Positions 1-7,432 of a stretch of DNA of 48,329 nt are shown here, piece after piece. How positions within the stretch are numbered: the stretch's first letter is position 1; each line of letters opens with the position of its first letter. The notes beneath the pieces were generated by a model. The model worked only from the letters and a program-made list of their open reading frames with translations. It searched no databases and had not been told where the DNA came from. Both the position numbers and the translations under genes were made by a program. Source of the DNA: JAJPXI01 sp051867655. Lineage in GTDB: Bacteria; Bacillota; Clostridia; Oscillospirales; Oscillospiraceae. The stretch spans positions 1 to 48,329 of the forward strand of contig JBJDYV010000036.1 in assembly GCA_051867655.1 (NCBI GenBank). Reading direction: 5' to 3'.

Positions 1-625
1 GGTTGCCCACGCCGGAGCCCGGCGTGATCCCCGTGTCGGCCAGCTGGATGGTGGAGCAGATCCGGTCCAGGGAGCGGGACGCCAGCGCGTCGATGGCGAT
101 GACGCAGGCGGGCCTGATCCGGTCCGTTACGGCCCGCACCAGCTCGCCGCTCTCCACGCCGGTGGTGGCCAGCACGCCGGCGGCCAGGGCCGCCACCGGG
201 CGGAAGTGGCCGAAGTGCTCGGGCACCTGCTCCACCAAATGGCGGGTCACCAGGGTGTGCCCCACCGCGCCGGGGCCGATGTTGTCCGGGGTGATGGCCC
301 GGTTGCCCAGGCCCACCACCAAAACGCCCTCACCCTCGCCTACGGGGATCAGCTCCCGCAGCTCCTCCGCCAGAGCCCGGGCCGCCCGGGGAAAGGCATC
401 CTCCTCCCGGCGCTTCAGGCCGGACAGCTCCAGCGTCACATAGGTGCCCGCCGGCTTGCCCAGGGCCCGGGAGCCCCGCTCATTCGTGATGCGCACCGTG
501 GTCACGGGGTAGCCCTCCCGGGTGGACTCCAGCGCCTCCACGCCCTCGATCTGCTCCTGTTCCCGGGCCGATTCCGCCCAGATCTCCCGCGCCTCCAGCG
601 CAAGATCGGTCCGCCGCTGCAGCAT
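1..625 (-). CDS. gpr: GPR endopeptidase (spore germination protease), 3' part cut off by window edge
   Basis: Germination protease that degrades the small acid-soluble spore proteins when a spore germinates; made as a zymogen in the forespore. The reverse strand reads 208 residues from an ATG at 625 to the window edge with no stop. The N-terminus reads MLQRRTDLALEAREIW, the TDLA-type self-processing stretch typical of GPR, which resembles its own SASP cleavage site. Further family-like stretches are VVGLGNRAITPDNIGP near residue 105 and VIAIDALASRSLDRI near residue 175. A strong ribosome site (GGAGGGG) lies 6 nt before the ATG. It is divergent from rpsT, a common pairing in Firmicutes. A full-length protein would be well over 300 residues, so the C-terminal part is missing here only because of the window boundary. 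It marks the organism as a spore former. Confidence 0.93.
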   Translation of the reverse strand, partial: MLQRRTDLALEAREIWAESAREQEQIEGVEALESTREGYPVTTVRITNERGSRALGKPAGTYVTLELSGLKRREEDAFPRAARALAEELRELIPVGEGEGVLVVGLGNRAITPDNIGPGAVGHTLVTRHLVEQVPEHFGHFRPVAALAAGVLATTGVESGELVRAVTDRIRPACVIAIDALASRSLDRICSTIQLADTGITPGSGVGN

Positions 626-735
626 GGCGCTCCCCTCCTGTTACAAGATATTGTGGTTTGACCATTTCTGCCCTCTATTTTTTGCGGCCCGATCAATCGA
701 TATACAAAAAATTGAGAAAAAGTTTAAAATAATGG

Positions 736-764
736 TTGCTTTTTTGAAATTCTGATGTTAAAAT
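736..764 (+). promoter_or_regulatory. Sigma-A-type promoter of rpsT
   Basis: TTGCTT (736-741), 17-bp spacer, TAAAAT (759-764). The surrounding gpr-rpsT gap is strikingly AT-rich compared with its neighbours. The start codon lies about 60 nt downstream. Confidence 0.7.
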
Positions 765-822
765 ACATATCTGCACGGGTGGAAAGCGCCCAAAAAACTG
801 CCAATCGGAGGAGGTGTTTGGT

Positions 823-1086
823 TTGCCGAATATCAAGTCTGCCAAGAAGCGTGTCCTGGTGAATGAGACCAAGGCTGCGCAGAACAAGGCTAAGCGGTCC
901 GAGCTGAAGACGAACCTGAAGAAGTTTGACGCCGCGGTGGCGGAAGGCAACCGCAGCGAGGCCGATAGCGCGTACAAGGTGGCTGTCAAGGCCGTGGACA
1001 AGGCTGTCGGATACGGTCTGCTGCACAAGAACAATGCCGCTCGCAAGAAGAGCGCCATGACCATCAAGCTCAACAAGCTGGCCTGA
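823..1086 (+). CDS. rpsT: 30S ribosomal protein S20
   Basis: S20 binds 16S rRNA early in 30S assembly. The 87-residue product begins MPNIKSAKKRVLVNE, the standard S20 opening, and is rich in Lys and Ala throughout, ending HKNNAARKKSAMTIKLNKLA, also family-typical. I place the start at the TTG at 823 rather than the in-frame GTG at 814: the GTG lies inside the ribosome site GGAGGAGGT (807-815), while the TTG sits 7 nt after it and gives the canonical N-terminus. The gene is monocistronic, between its own promoter and a strong hairpin terminator. The TTG start may help limit its expression, as is known for S20 in other bacteria, but that is inference. Confidence 0.97.
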   Translation: MPNIKSAKKRVLVNETKAAQNKAKRSELKTNLKKFDAAVAEGNRSEADSAYKVAVKAVDKAVGYGLLHKNNAARKKSAMTIKLNKLA

Positions 1087-1100
1087 TTGATTCAACAAGG

Positions 1101-1138
1101 AGCGCCTCAATGTCTTGAGACATTGAGGCGCTTTTGTT
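1101..1138 (+). terminator. Rho-independent terminator of rpsT
   Basis: A perfect 14-bp stem (1101-1114 with 1119-1132), TTGA loop, followed by CTTTTG. It reaches the last codon of the converging MATE gene. On the reverse strand the stem is followed by only a weak T run, so it serves mainly rpsT. Confidence 0.88.
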
Positions 1139-2498
1139 ATTGCTTGGGGGCCGCGATGACCTTGATCCATTTGCCGGAGAGATAGCGGAAGAAGCAGATA
1201 ACTCCCTTCAGCGGGAACTGGACCCGGATGATGACATAGACCCAGACCGGGCTCACATGCCAGACGAGGCCGGCCAGAGCCCCCACGGGGAGGGAGAAGA
1301 ACCATACCAGGGCGCTTTCGGCCACCAGCAGGAAGCGGGTGTCGCCGCTGCCCCGCAGGATGCCCTTGGAGGTGATGTAGGCGTTGGTCTGCACGGGCAT
1401 GGTCAGGCAGTTGTACAGCAGCATCCCTCCGGCCATGGCCCGGGTCCCCTCCGCGATGTTGTACAGGGACAGATAGGGGCCGCCCAGCAGGTACAGGGGC
1501 ACGATGATGACCAGGCCGAACAGGAAGGACAGGAGCATGTAGGTGTTGCCCTCCCGCTTGGCCCGGGGGATGTCCCCTTCGCCGATGGTGTTGCCGATGA
1601 CGATGGCGCTGGCGCCGCCCATGGCCGAGTTCAGAATGTCGATCATTTTGACCATGGACAGGATGATGGAGCTGGCGGCGCAGGCCGCTTCGCCCATATG
1701 ACCCATGATCACGCTGGTCAGGGTCAGGCTGACGCCCAGCAGAGTGTCACTGATCAGCACGGGCAGGCCGTATTGGAAATAGGGCCGCCACAGTTCGCTG
1801 CCGGACAGGAAGAAGTGCTTCAGACGGAACCGGAACCGGTCGTCCCGGAACACGAAGTAGCCGAAGACAAAGCAGAATTCAAAGACGCGGGCGATGACGG
1901 TGCCCACGGCCGCGCCCACCAGCTCCAGCCGGGGTGCGCCCATCTTGCCGAAGATGAACACCCAGTTGAAAAAGATGTTCAGAACGAAAGCGCCGGCGGA
2001 GCCGATCAGGGGGATATTCACGTTGCCCACGCTGCGCAGCAGGTAGGTCGCCGTGGAGGACAGCCCGGCCAGCAGAAAGGTCAGGCCGATCAGGCGCATG
2101 TACGGGGCCCCCACCGTGACCACCGCGGCCTCATGGGTGAAGATGCGCAGGATGGCCTGGGGAAAGGCTACGGAAACCAGCGTAAAGAGCGCGCAGAGGG
2201 CCAGCGTCAGCTGCAGGCCGATGGCGGCCACCTTCCGCATGGGCTCCGGCTCCTTCCGGCCCCAGAACTGGGAGGACAGGACCACCGCCCCCGAGCCCAG
2301 GCCCATGCAGATGAACTGGAACAGGGAGTAGAACTGGTTTCCGAAGGAGGCCGCGGCGATTTGGGTCTCGCCGAAGCCGCCGATCATCAGATTGTCCATG
2401 AAGTTGACGCCCACGGTGATCAGCTGCTGCAGGATGACGGGCGCCATCAGGCGCAGGGTCTTGGTATAAAAAGATTTTGATTTCAACTCGAATTGCAT
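1137..2498 (-). CDS. MATE-family multidrug/sodium antiporter
   Basis: A 453-residue polytopic membrane protein with about 12 predicted membrane helices and the two-fold repeat expected of MATE exporters. The first half carries the family-like stretches PVILQQLITVGVNFMDNLMIG (from about residue 19) and LGSGAVVLSSQFWGRKE. The length matches the family norm of 440-470. MATE proteins export cationic drugs or metabolites in exchange for sodium or protons; the substrate cannot be read from sequence. The ATG at 2498 is preceded by AGAGGTG at a good distance. It has its own consensus promoter and no operon partner. A second, only distantly similar MATE gene lies at 35.9 kb. Confidence 0.93.
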   Translation of the reverse strand: MQFELKSKSFYTKTLRLMAPVILQQLITVGVNFMDNLMIGGFGETQIAAASFGNQFYSLFQFICMGLGSGAVVLSSQFWGRKEPEPMRKVAAIGLQLTLALCALFTLVSVAFPQAILRIFTHEAAVVTVGAPYMRLIGLTFLLAGLSSTATYLLRSVGNVNIPLIGSAGAFVLNIFFNWVFIFGKMGAPRLELVGAAVGTVIARVFEFCFVFGYFVFRDDRFRFRLKHFFLSGSELWRPYFQYGLPVLISDTLLGVSLTLTSVIMGHMGEAACAASSIILSMVKMIDILNSAMGGASAIVIGNTIGEGDIPRAKREGNTYMLLSFLFGLVIIVPLYLLGGPYLSLYNIAEGTRAMAGGMLLYNCLTMPVQTNAYITSKGILRGSGDTRFLLVAESALVWFFSLPVGALAGLVWHVSPVWVYVIIRVQFPLKGVICFFRYLSGKWIKVIAAPKQ

Positions 2499-2530
2499 AG
2501 GACACCTCTGGGTATGGGGGATTGGAAGCC

Positions 2531-2559
2531 ATTATAGTCTGCTTTCCGGGCGCTGTCAA
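2531..2559 (-). promoter_or_regulatory. Consensus sigma-A promoter of the MATE gene
   Basis: On the reverse strand TTGACA (2559-2554), 17-bp spacer, TATAAT (2536-2531): a perfect match at both boxes. The leader is about 25 nt. Confidence 0.85.
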
Positions 2560-2616
2560 ATAAGCGGGCCGGGCTTTGCCCCGGGAGCGCCCTGGACGGA
2601 AACAGACAGGTTTTTC

Positions 2617-2645
2617 TTTCCTATTGCGGGAAAGTATGATACAAT
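2617..2645 (+). promoter_or_regulatory. Extended -10 promoter of the YihY-like gene
   Basis: TACAAT (2640-2645) preceded by TGA gives an extended -10 (TGn-TACAAT). The -35 (TTTCCT, 2617-2622) at 17 bp is poor, as often seen with extended -10 promoters. Confidence 0.5.
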
Positions 2646-2757
2646 AGCGTCACTTATCGAGCGCGAAGCGCGAGGTTGGTGAAACTTGCGCCTTTGGCAC
2701 AAAAACGGCGATCCCTGTATTTTGTGTGGCGGCACAGAAGAGAAAGGAGGCGGCTTG
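2646..2757 (+). other. Structured 5' leader of the YihY-like gene, type unknown
   Basis: About 105 nt separate the predicted start site from the start codon. The leader holds a short GCGC-GAA-GCGC hairpin and directly after it a second imperfect hairpin with a GGTG loop (about 2671-2691). The frame stays open upstream from 2686, but that extension (MRLWHKNGDPC...) lacks a ribosome site and family similarity, so I treat the stretch as untranslated. It does not match a riboswitch class I know; see findings. Confidence 0.35.
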
Positions 2758-3603
2758 GTGCGTAAAATCTGGGATTCAGGACCCGTCCGGTTCGTCCGGG
2801 AGATCGTGGAGCTGTATTTTTCCGCCCATGTATCCCGTTCGGCGGCGGAACTGGCGTACTTCCTCATCCTGACGGTTTTTCCGCTTATGATCTGCATCAA
2901 CGCCTTTGTAGGCGCGCTTCATCTGGATATCAGTATGGTCCTGGGCGCGCTGGAGGAGTTCCTTCCCGCCAGCGTGATCACGGTCGTGGCCGACTATATC
3001 AGCTATATCACGGTGAACCAGTCCTTCGGCATGTTCCTGGCCGGCCTGTTTATGACGCTGCTGTCGGCCTCGGCGGCGGTCCGGGCCTTGATGAAAATCA
3101 TGGACGATATCTATGGCCGGACCAATTATCCGGGCTTCTGGAGCCTGGTGGTCAGTTTTGTCTTTTCCATCCTGCTTCTGATCACCATGTATCTGTCCAT
3201 CGTGGTGGTACTGACCGGAAACTGGTTTTTCCATTTGCTGGAGCGTATCTTCCACCTGGACAACCTGATTACCGACTGGCAGTGGATGCGATTCGTCCTG
3301 TTGTTTGCCCTGGTATTGCTGTTCATCCTTCTGCTCTACCGGGTGACCGCACCCATCGGCAAGCCCCGGCCGCCGGTCCTGACGGGAGCATTTCTGGCCT
3401 CGGTGGCGCTGGTGGCGGCCTCCATCCTGTTCTCCCTGTTCATCGGCATGTCCTCCCGCTATTCCCTGGTGTACGGCTCCCTGGCGTCGGTCATCATCCT
3501 GCTGGTGTGGCTGTATCTCTGCGGCAACATCCTCATTCTGGGCAATGTGTTCAACTGCGTGTGGTACCGGCGCAAGAAAAAGCGGTACGACGCGCGCAAA
3601 TAA
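2758..3603 (+). CDS. YihY/UPF0761 (BrkB-like) inner membrane protein
   Basis: Predicted 281-residue integral membrane protein of the YihY/BrkB family, once thought to be ribonuclease BN; the true function is not settled. Features seen: a short amphipathic N-terminus, the family-typical ELAYFLILTVFPLMICI near residues 35-50, and about six membrane helices in total, ending with LASVIILLVWLYLCGNILILG and a basic C-terminal tail (RRKKKRYDARK) that should lie in the cytoplasm. I chose the GTG at 2758 because AAAGGAGG ends 7 nt before it; the longer reading from 2686 has no ribosome site. It converges on the M23 peptidase gene through a shared terminator. Confidence 0.88.
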   Translation: MRKIWDSGPVRFVREIVELYFSAHVSRSAAELAYFLILTVFPLMICINAFVGALHLDISMVLGALEEFLPASVITVVADYISYITVNQSFGMFLAGLFMTLLSASAAVRALMKIMDDIYGRTNYPGFWSLVVSFVFSILLLITMYLSIVVVLTGNWFFHLLERIFHLDNLITDWQWMRFVLLFALVLLFILLLYRVTAPIGKPRPPVLTGAFLASVALVAASILFSLFIGMSSRYSLVYGSLASVIILLVWLYLCGNILILGNVFNCVWYRRKKKRYDARK

Positions 3604-3604
3604 A

Positions 3605-3651
3605 AAGGAAAAAGCTCTCCCGAACCGGCGGTTCCGGAGAGCTGATTTTTT
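3605..3651. terminator. Bidirectional terminator between YihY and M23 genes
   Basis: AGCTCTCC pairs with GGAGAGCT, enclosing an inner GAACC/GGTTC stem. It is followed by a T run on the + strand (GATTTTTTG) and by TTTTTCC on the - strand, so it can end both converging transcripts. Confidence 0.88.
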
Positions 3652-3657
3652 GATCCC

Positions 3658-5178
3658 TTACGGCAGATAGGACAGGGGGTTGACCGAGGTGCCGTTGATT
3701 TTGACTTCGAAATGCAGGTGGTTGCCGGTGGAACGGCCGGTGGAGCCCACCCGGGCGATGGTCTGGCCCTTGTAGACCTTGTCTCCGGCGGAGACCAGCA
3801 GGCTGGAGCAGTGGCCGTAGTAGGACTGTACGCCGTTGCCGTGGTCGATGATGACCAGGTTGCCGTAGGAGCCCTTGTAGCCGGACCAGATGACCGTACC
3901 GCCGTCGGCGGCGGCGATGGCCTTGCCGTAGGAAGTGGCGATGTCGATGCCGCTGTGATAGCTGTAGGAGCCGAAGATGGAGCGGTAGCCGAAGTAGGAG
4001 GAGATGCGCCCGGACAGCGGCCACTGGAAGGTGCCGGTGGGCATGGTCTTGGGCCGGGCCTTGGTCCCCACGGCCACCACTTCGGTGGTGGGCTCGGAGA
4101 GCGTGACAAAGGAGGTTACCTGGCGGCCCTCTTCATAGCCGTTGACGTAGGTGACGTTGGCGCTGACCAGAGCCTCGCCGGGGGTACCGGCAGTCAGGAC
4201 CTTTCGGTCGCCCACATACATGCTGCTGTCCTCCACCTCTTCCACCGGGCACGCGATGGCCTCGGTGTAGGTGACGGCGTCCACCGTGCGGATGGACAGG
4301 TAGGGGATAGTCTTCTTGACGGTCAGGATATCGCCGATCATCAGGCGGTCCAGGCTGGCCTGGGGATTAAGCGCCATCAGCTCATCCAGGGACATATCGT
4401 TGGCGTAAGCGATGCCCAGGTAGGTGTCGCCCTTGACCACCTCGTAGGTGGTCTCGCCGGTGGTGTTGGCGCTCAGGATCTCTTCCATGGAGACCAGGTC
4501 CTGCAGCACGTCGGAGGAGATGTACTGATAGGAGATATCCACGTCTTCCACGTACTCCACGCTGACGGTGTTTTCCGTGACGTAGGGGGCGGCCAGCTCT
4601 TCCAGCATGCCGTTCAGGGCAGCCCTGTCGGCGGCGGCGCCGATGAACCTGCCGTCCACGGTGAGGACGTAGGACTTCATCACTTCGCCGACCTGATTGA
4701 ACAGATAGGTCTCAAAGGCGCCGACGGAGGAGAGCTTATCTTTTTGGGTCAGGACAAAGGTGTATTCCACCTCCTGATCCAGGGTATAATCGTAACCCAG
4801 AATGTCGGAAGCACGCTGCTCCACGCGCTCCACCACCCGCTCAAACACGGCGGGCTCGGCCACGGTGCCCAGATCCATGCCGTCCACGGTGACCACATAG
4901 CTGGGGGTGTAGACCGTGGTGGTCACCAGGGCCACGGCGGCCACGGTGGCCACGGCCAGGAAGGGCAGCGGAGCCATCAGCTTGTGCCCGGCCAGGACAC
5001 AGTCTGCCTTGTGCCAGGAACGGACGGCGGTGCGCTTCAGCACCAGCGCGCCCGCCTGCACGGCGGACCAGACCCGGCGGGCCTTGGCGCGCAGGCCTTC
5101 CGCCGGTTCTTCCGCGCGGAGCGTTTCTGCAATTGCGGTCCCGACTTCCGGCCGGGTACGGTGTAAAATTTCATCCAT
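3658..5178 (-). CDS. LysM-G5-M23 murein endopeptidase (MepM-like), membrane anchored
   Basis: Zinc peptidase predicted to cut peptide cross-links of peptidoglycan outside the membrane. From the ATG at 5178 the protein has 506 residues: cytoplasmic N-terminus (1-68), one membrane helix (about 70-90), a LysM wall-binding domain (about 243-288, containing VVKGDTYLGIAYAND), a G5-like domain (about 297-373) and a C-terminal M23 domain (about 385-506). Zinc and catalytic residues are visible: H408 and D412 in YHSGID, H456 in YYGHC, and H487/H489 in NHLHF. The frame is open to 5247, but GGGAGG upstream of 5178 and the MDEIL start fit better. The unusually long cytoplasmic N-terminus is found in several clostridial relatives. 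Likely role: hinge cutting during wall growth. Its leader holds phased TGTAAY repeats. Confidence 0.93.
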   Translation of the reverse strand: MDEILHRTRPEVGTAIAETLRAEEPAEGLRAKARRVWSAVQAGALVLKRTAVRSWHKADCVLAGHKLMAPLPFLAVATVAAVALVTTTVYTPSYVVTVDGMDLGTVAEPAVFERVVERVEQRASDILGYDYTLDQEVEYTFVLTQKDKLSSVGAFETYLFNQVGEVMKSYVLTVDGRFIGAAADRAALNGMLEELAAPYVTENTVSVEYVEDVDISYQYISSDVLQDLVSMEEILSANTTGETTYEVVKGDTYLGIAYANDMSLDELMALNPQASLDRLMIGDILTVKKTIPYLSIRTVDAVTYTEAIACPVEEVEDSSMYVGDRKVLTAGTPGEALVSANVTYVNGYEEGRQVTSFVTLSEPTTEVVAVGTKARPKTMPTGTFQWPLSGRISSYFGYRSIFGSYSYHSGIDIATSYGKAIAAADGGTVIWSGYKGSYGNLVIIDHGNGVQSYYGHCSSLLVSAGDKVYKGQTIARVGSTGRSTGNHLHFEVKINGTSVNPLSYLP

Positions 5179-5230
5179 GGGGGTGAATTCCTCCCGTTGG
5201 CTTATTTGAAAACGGCATCGGATGCCGATA

Positions 5231-5267
5231 GTTACAGAGAAACACAAAATGATTACAAATGGTTACA
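5231..5267 (-). promoter_or_regulatory. Four helically phased TGTAAY-type hexamers in the M23 gene leader
   Basis: On the + strand the hexamers GTTACA (5231), AACACA (5241), ATTACA (5252) and GTTACA (5262) begin 10, 11 and 10 bp apart, that is, once per helical turn. Read in gene direction they are TGTAAC, TGTAAT, TGTGTT and TGTAAC, close to WalR half-sites (TGTWAH). They lie at or just after the predicted transcription start. Confidence 0.5.
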
Positions 5268-5273
5268 ATCGTT

Positions 5274-5302
5274 ATCTTACACATATCTTATCAGAATGTC
5301 AA
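5274..5302 (-). promoter_or_regulatory. Promoter of the M23 endopeptidase gene
   Basis: Reverse strand TTGACA (5302-5297), 17-bp spacer, TAAGAT (5279-5274). The perfect -35 and near-consensus -10 suggest strong basal expression unless repressed. The leader is about 90 nt. Confidence 0.8.
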
Positions 5303-5342
5303 GAAGTTTTTGGCGCTCTTCCATTTTCTTGTGAAAAATGTA

Positions 5343-5380
5343 AAAAAGCCCCGGCTTCAACAAGGAAGCCGGGGCTTTTG
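5343..5380. terminator. Bidirectional hairpin terminator between pta and M23 promoter
   Basis: A perfect 13-bp stem (AAGCCCCGGCTTC at 5346-5358 with its complement at 5365-5377) followed by TTTG on + and by TTTTTAC on -. It insulates the M23 promoter from leftward readthrough from pta. Confidence 0.85.
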
Positions 5381-5418
5381 AAACGGGATCAGTCGTTGCG
5401 CTGTGCCGGAGCAGAAGA

Positions 5419-5511
5419 GGCCTTAGGCCAGAGCAGCCGTCGGGCCGTATCAAAAATATGCCAGTGGCATATTTTTAGGCTCCGCCTTCGACGGCTGTGC
5501 CGGCGAAGGCC
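5419..5511. repeat. Imperfect palindromic element downstream of pta
   Basis: CAGCCGTCG (5434-5442) is the exact complement of CGACGGCTG (5489-5497), and the flanks (GGCCTT... at 5419 and ...AAGGCC at 5505) continue the dyad imperfectly. The middle holds a perfect 11-bp hairpin. The design suggests a mobile palindromic repeat that also delivers a terminator. Confidence 0.55.
5452..5476. terminator. Hairpin terminator-like dyad at the centre of the pta-downstream palindrome
   Basis: AAAAATATGCC (5452-5462), AGT loop, GGCATATTTTT (5466-5476): a perfect 11-bp stem whose right arm is a T run in both directions. It probably terminates pta transcripts. Confidence 0.65.
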
Positions 5512-5533
5512 CGTTTACAGGGAAGGAAACGGT

Positions 5534-6508
5534 TTAGGCCAGGGCGGCGGTGATAATGGCCATGATGTAGACCTCGTCGGCGACGCAGCCGCGGGACAGG
5601 TCGTTGATGGGGGCGTTCAGGCCCAGCAGGATGGGGCCGTAAGCCTCGAAGCCGCCCAGACGGGCAGCGATCTTGTAGCCGATGTTGCCGGCGTCGCAGT
5701 CGGGGAAGATGAAGGTGTTGGCCTGGCCGGCAACCTTGGAGCCCTTGCACTTCTGGGCGGCCACCACGGGGGAGACGGCGGCGTCGAACTGCATCTCACC
5801 GTCGATGGCCTCGTCGGGCATCTGCTCCTGGGCCTTTTTGCAGGCGTTCTGCATGGTGGTGACGGATTCGGACTTGGCGGAGCCCTTGGTGGAGAAGCTC
5901 AGGAAGGCGGTCTTGGGCTCGATGCCGAAGGTGCGGGCGCACTTGATGGTCTCACGGCAGATCTCGGCCAGCTCGTCCTCGTTGGGGGAGATGTTGATGG
6001 CGCAGTCGCCCATGGCCAGCATCTCTTCCTGGCCGTCCTTCTCCCGGCGCATGATGAAGCAGGAGGAGACGATGGTGTTGCCCGGCTTGGTCTTGATCAG
6101 CTGCAGGGCGGGACGGACGGTGTCGGCGGTGGAGTAGGTGGCGCCGCCCAGCAGGGCGTCGGCCTTGCCCATCTTCACCAGCATGGTGCCGAAGTAGTTG
6201 CTCTTGCTCAGGGCGGCGCGGCAGTCCTCCGCGCTCATCTTGCCCTTGCGCAGCTCCACCATCTTCTCCACCATGGCGTCCATCTCGGGATAGGTAGCGG
6301 GGTCGATGATCTCCACGCCGGCGATGTTGAAGCCGCGCTCCTTGGCAACAGCGTTGATCTCGTCCACATTGCCCACCAGGATGGGCTTCAGGAAGGTGTC
6401 TTCATTCAGACGGGCGGCAGCTTCCAGAATGCGGTAGTCGGGGCCTTCGGGGAACACGATGGTGCGGGGCTGCTTTCTCAGGGTATCAATCAGTTTGTCC
6501 AGGAACAT
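5534..6508 (-). CDS. pta: Phosphate acetyltransferase
   Basis: Interconverts acetyl-CoA plus phosphate and acetyl phosphate plus CoA; with acetate kinase it yields ATP in fermentation. The 324-residue protein has the length of the short, single-domain clostridial Pta. Family features seen: RTIVFPEGPDYRILEAA near residue 15, the SADTVRPAL-like stretch YSTADTVRPALQLIKTKPG near 125-145, and QANTFIFPDCDAGNIGYKI near 270. The ATG at 6508 follows TGGAGGT at 8 nt. No ackA lies within the window. The last codons (A-A-L-A-stop) are echoed at 5423-5437, in the palindromic element downstream. It is divergent from an XRE regulator. Confidence 0.96.
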   Translation of the reverse strand: MFLDKLIDTLRKQPRTIVFPEGPDYRILEAAARLNEDTFLKPILVGNVDEINAVAKERGFNIAGVEIIDPATYPEMDAMVEKMVELRKGKMSAEDCRAALSKSNYFGTMLVKMGKADALLGGATYSTADTVRPALQLIKTKPGNTIVSSCFIMRREKDGQEEMLAMGDCAINISPNEDELAEICRETIKCARTFGIEPKTAFLSFSTKGSAKSESVTTMQNACKKAQEQMPDEAIDGEMQFDAAVSPVVAAQKCKGSKVAGQANTFIFPDCDAGNIGYKIAARLGGFEAYGPILLGLNAPINDLSRGCVADEVYIMAIITAALA

Positions 6509-6549
6509 AATTCAGTGACCTCCAGACGGTATGTATTTTATGCGCACCC

Positions 6550-6579
6550 ATTATACACCAGCTTTGGGAAAAAACTCAA
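6550..6579 (-). promoter_or_regulatory. Promoter of pta
   Basis: Reverse strand TTGAGT (6579-6574), 18-bp spacer, TATAAT (6555-6550). The leader is about 35 nt and carries GGAGGT. Confidence 0.7.
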
Positions 6580-6611
6580 CATGAAAGCGGAAAAAAATCC
6601 TCCAAGAAGGC

Positions 6612-6640
6612 TTTACATTTTGTAATGAATTTTCTATACT
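6612..6640 (+). promoter_or_regulatory. Promoter of the XRE regulator - lepA unit, with overlapping dyad
   Basis: TTTACA (6612-6617), 17-bp spacer, TATACT (6635-6640). A short dyad TTACA-TTT-TGTAA (6613-6625) covers the -35 box and could be an operator for the downstream regulator. Confidence 0.65.
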
Positions 6641-6678
6641 ATACTCACTGTCATTTTCCCGTAAGGTGTGTGTTGTTT

Positions 6679-7386
6679 ATGAGTACTGATTTTTCCCGTT
6701 CCCTGGCCCTGCTGCGGCGGGAAAAGGGCGTCTCCCAGCGCGCGGCCGCCAAGGAGCTGGGGATCAGCCAGGCCCTGCTGTCTCACTACGAGAACGGCGT
6801 GCGCGAGCCGGGTCTGGCCTTTGTGACCAAGGCCTGCGATTATTATAATGTCTCCGCCGACTTTCTGCTGGGCCGTACCCTGTCCCGGGACGGCACCACC
6901 ATCCTGGACGCGGACACCCTGTTTGACGCCAGCGAATCCCGCGACAATGTCCTCCACGGCTCGGTCATGGCCACCCTGGCCAAAAAGCTGCTGGTCAACT
7001 CCATCAGCATGCTCTTCGACCTGCTAAGCAAGACGGGGGACCGCGCCGCCATCAAGTCGGCCACGGAATTCCTGTCTTCCGCGGTGTATAAGATGTTCCG
7101 CCATCTGTACCGGGCGCCCGGTACCAACAATGAGGACTTCTTCTCTGTGCCGGCCCACCGGTTTACGTCCGGCGTGGCCACGGCCGACATGATCTTCTGC
7201 GAATCGGAGTATGTGGACGCCCTGGCCGCCCACAGCAAGGAGAAGGGCACTTTCCCGGAGATGAACCACGCGGCGCTGTCGGAGGCCTATCCCGGCCCCT
7301 ACCAATCCCTGCTGCAGATCATCCACACTACCGGCGAGCGGATCAACCACGGCCTGCACGACCGCACTCAAATTCATTCCAAGTAA
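6679..7386 (+). CDS. XRE-family transcriptional regulator with a long C-terminal region
   Basis: A 235-residue protein. Residues about 6-60 form a Cro/CI helix-turn-helix (RREKGVSQRAAAKELGISQA, then LLSHYENGVREPG), followed by the usual ACDYYNVSADFLLGRT linker. The remaining 165 residues are mostly alpha-helical in character and match no domain I can name. The ATG at 6679 is preferred over an upstream in-frame ATG at 6625, which would put the start upstream of the -10 box. It lies 46 nt before lepA in the same direction and divergent from pta, so it may regulate itself and either neighbour. The ligand is unknown. Confidence 0.87.
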   Translation: MSTDFSRSLALLRREKGVSQRAAAKELGISQALLSHYENGVREPGLAFVTKACDYYNVSADFLLGRTLSRDGTTILDADTLFDASESRDNVLHGSVMATLAKKLLVNSISMLFDLLSKTGDRAAIKSATEFLSSAVYKMFRHLYRAPGTNNEDFFSVPAHRFTSGVATADMIFCESEYVDALAAHSKEKGTFPEMNHAALSEAYPGPYQSLLQIIHTTGERINHGLHDRTQIHSK

Positions 7387-7432
7387 ACCCGCTGGCCGTT
7401 TCAACCGCTTTGTACCTATGGAGGTTTCTTTT

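Noticed and set aside
2646..2757. A T-box or riboswitch reading of the YihY leader
   Set aside because: No T-box sequence (AGGGTGGNACCGCG) and no terminator are present, and the gene is not amino-acid related.
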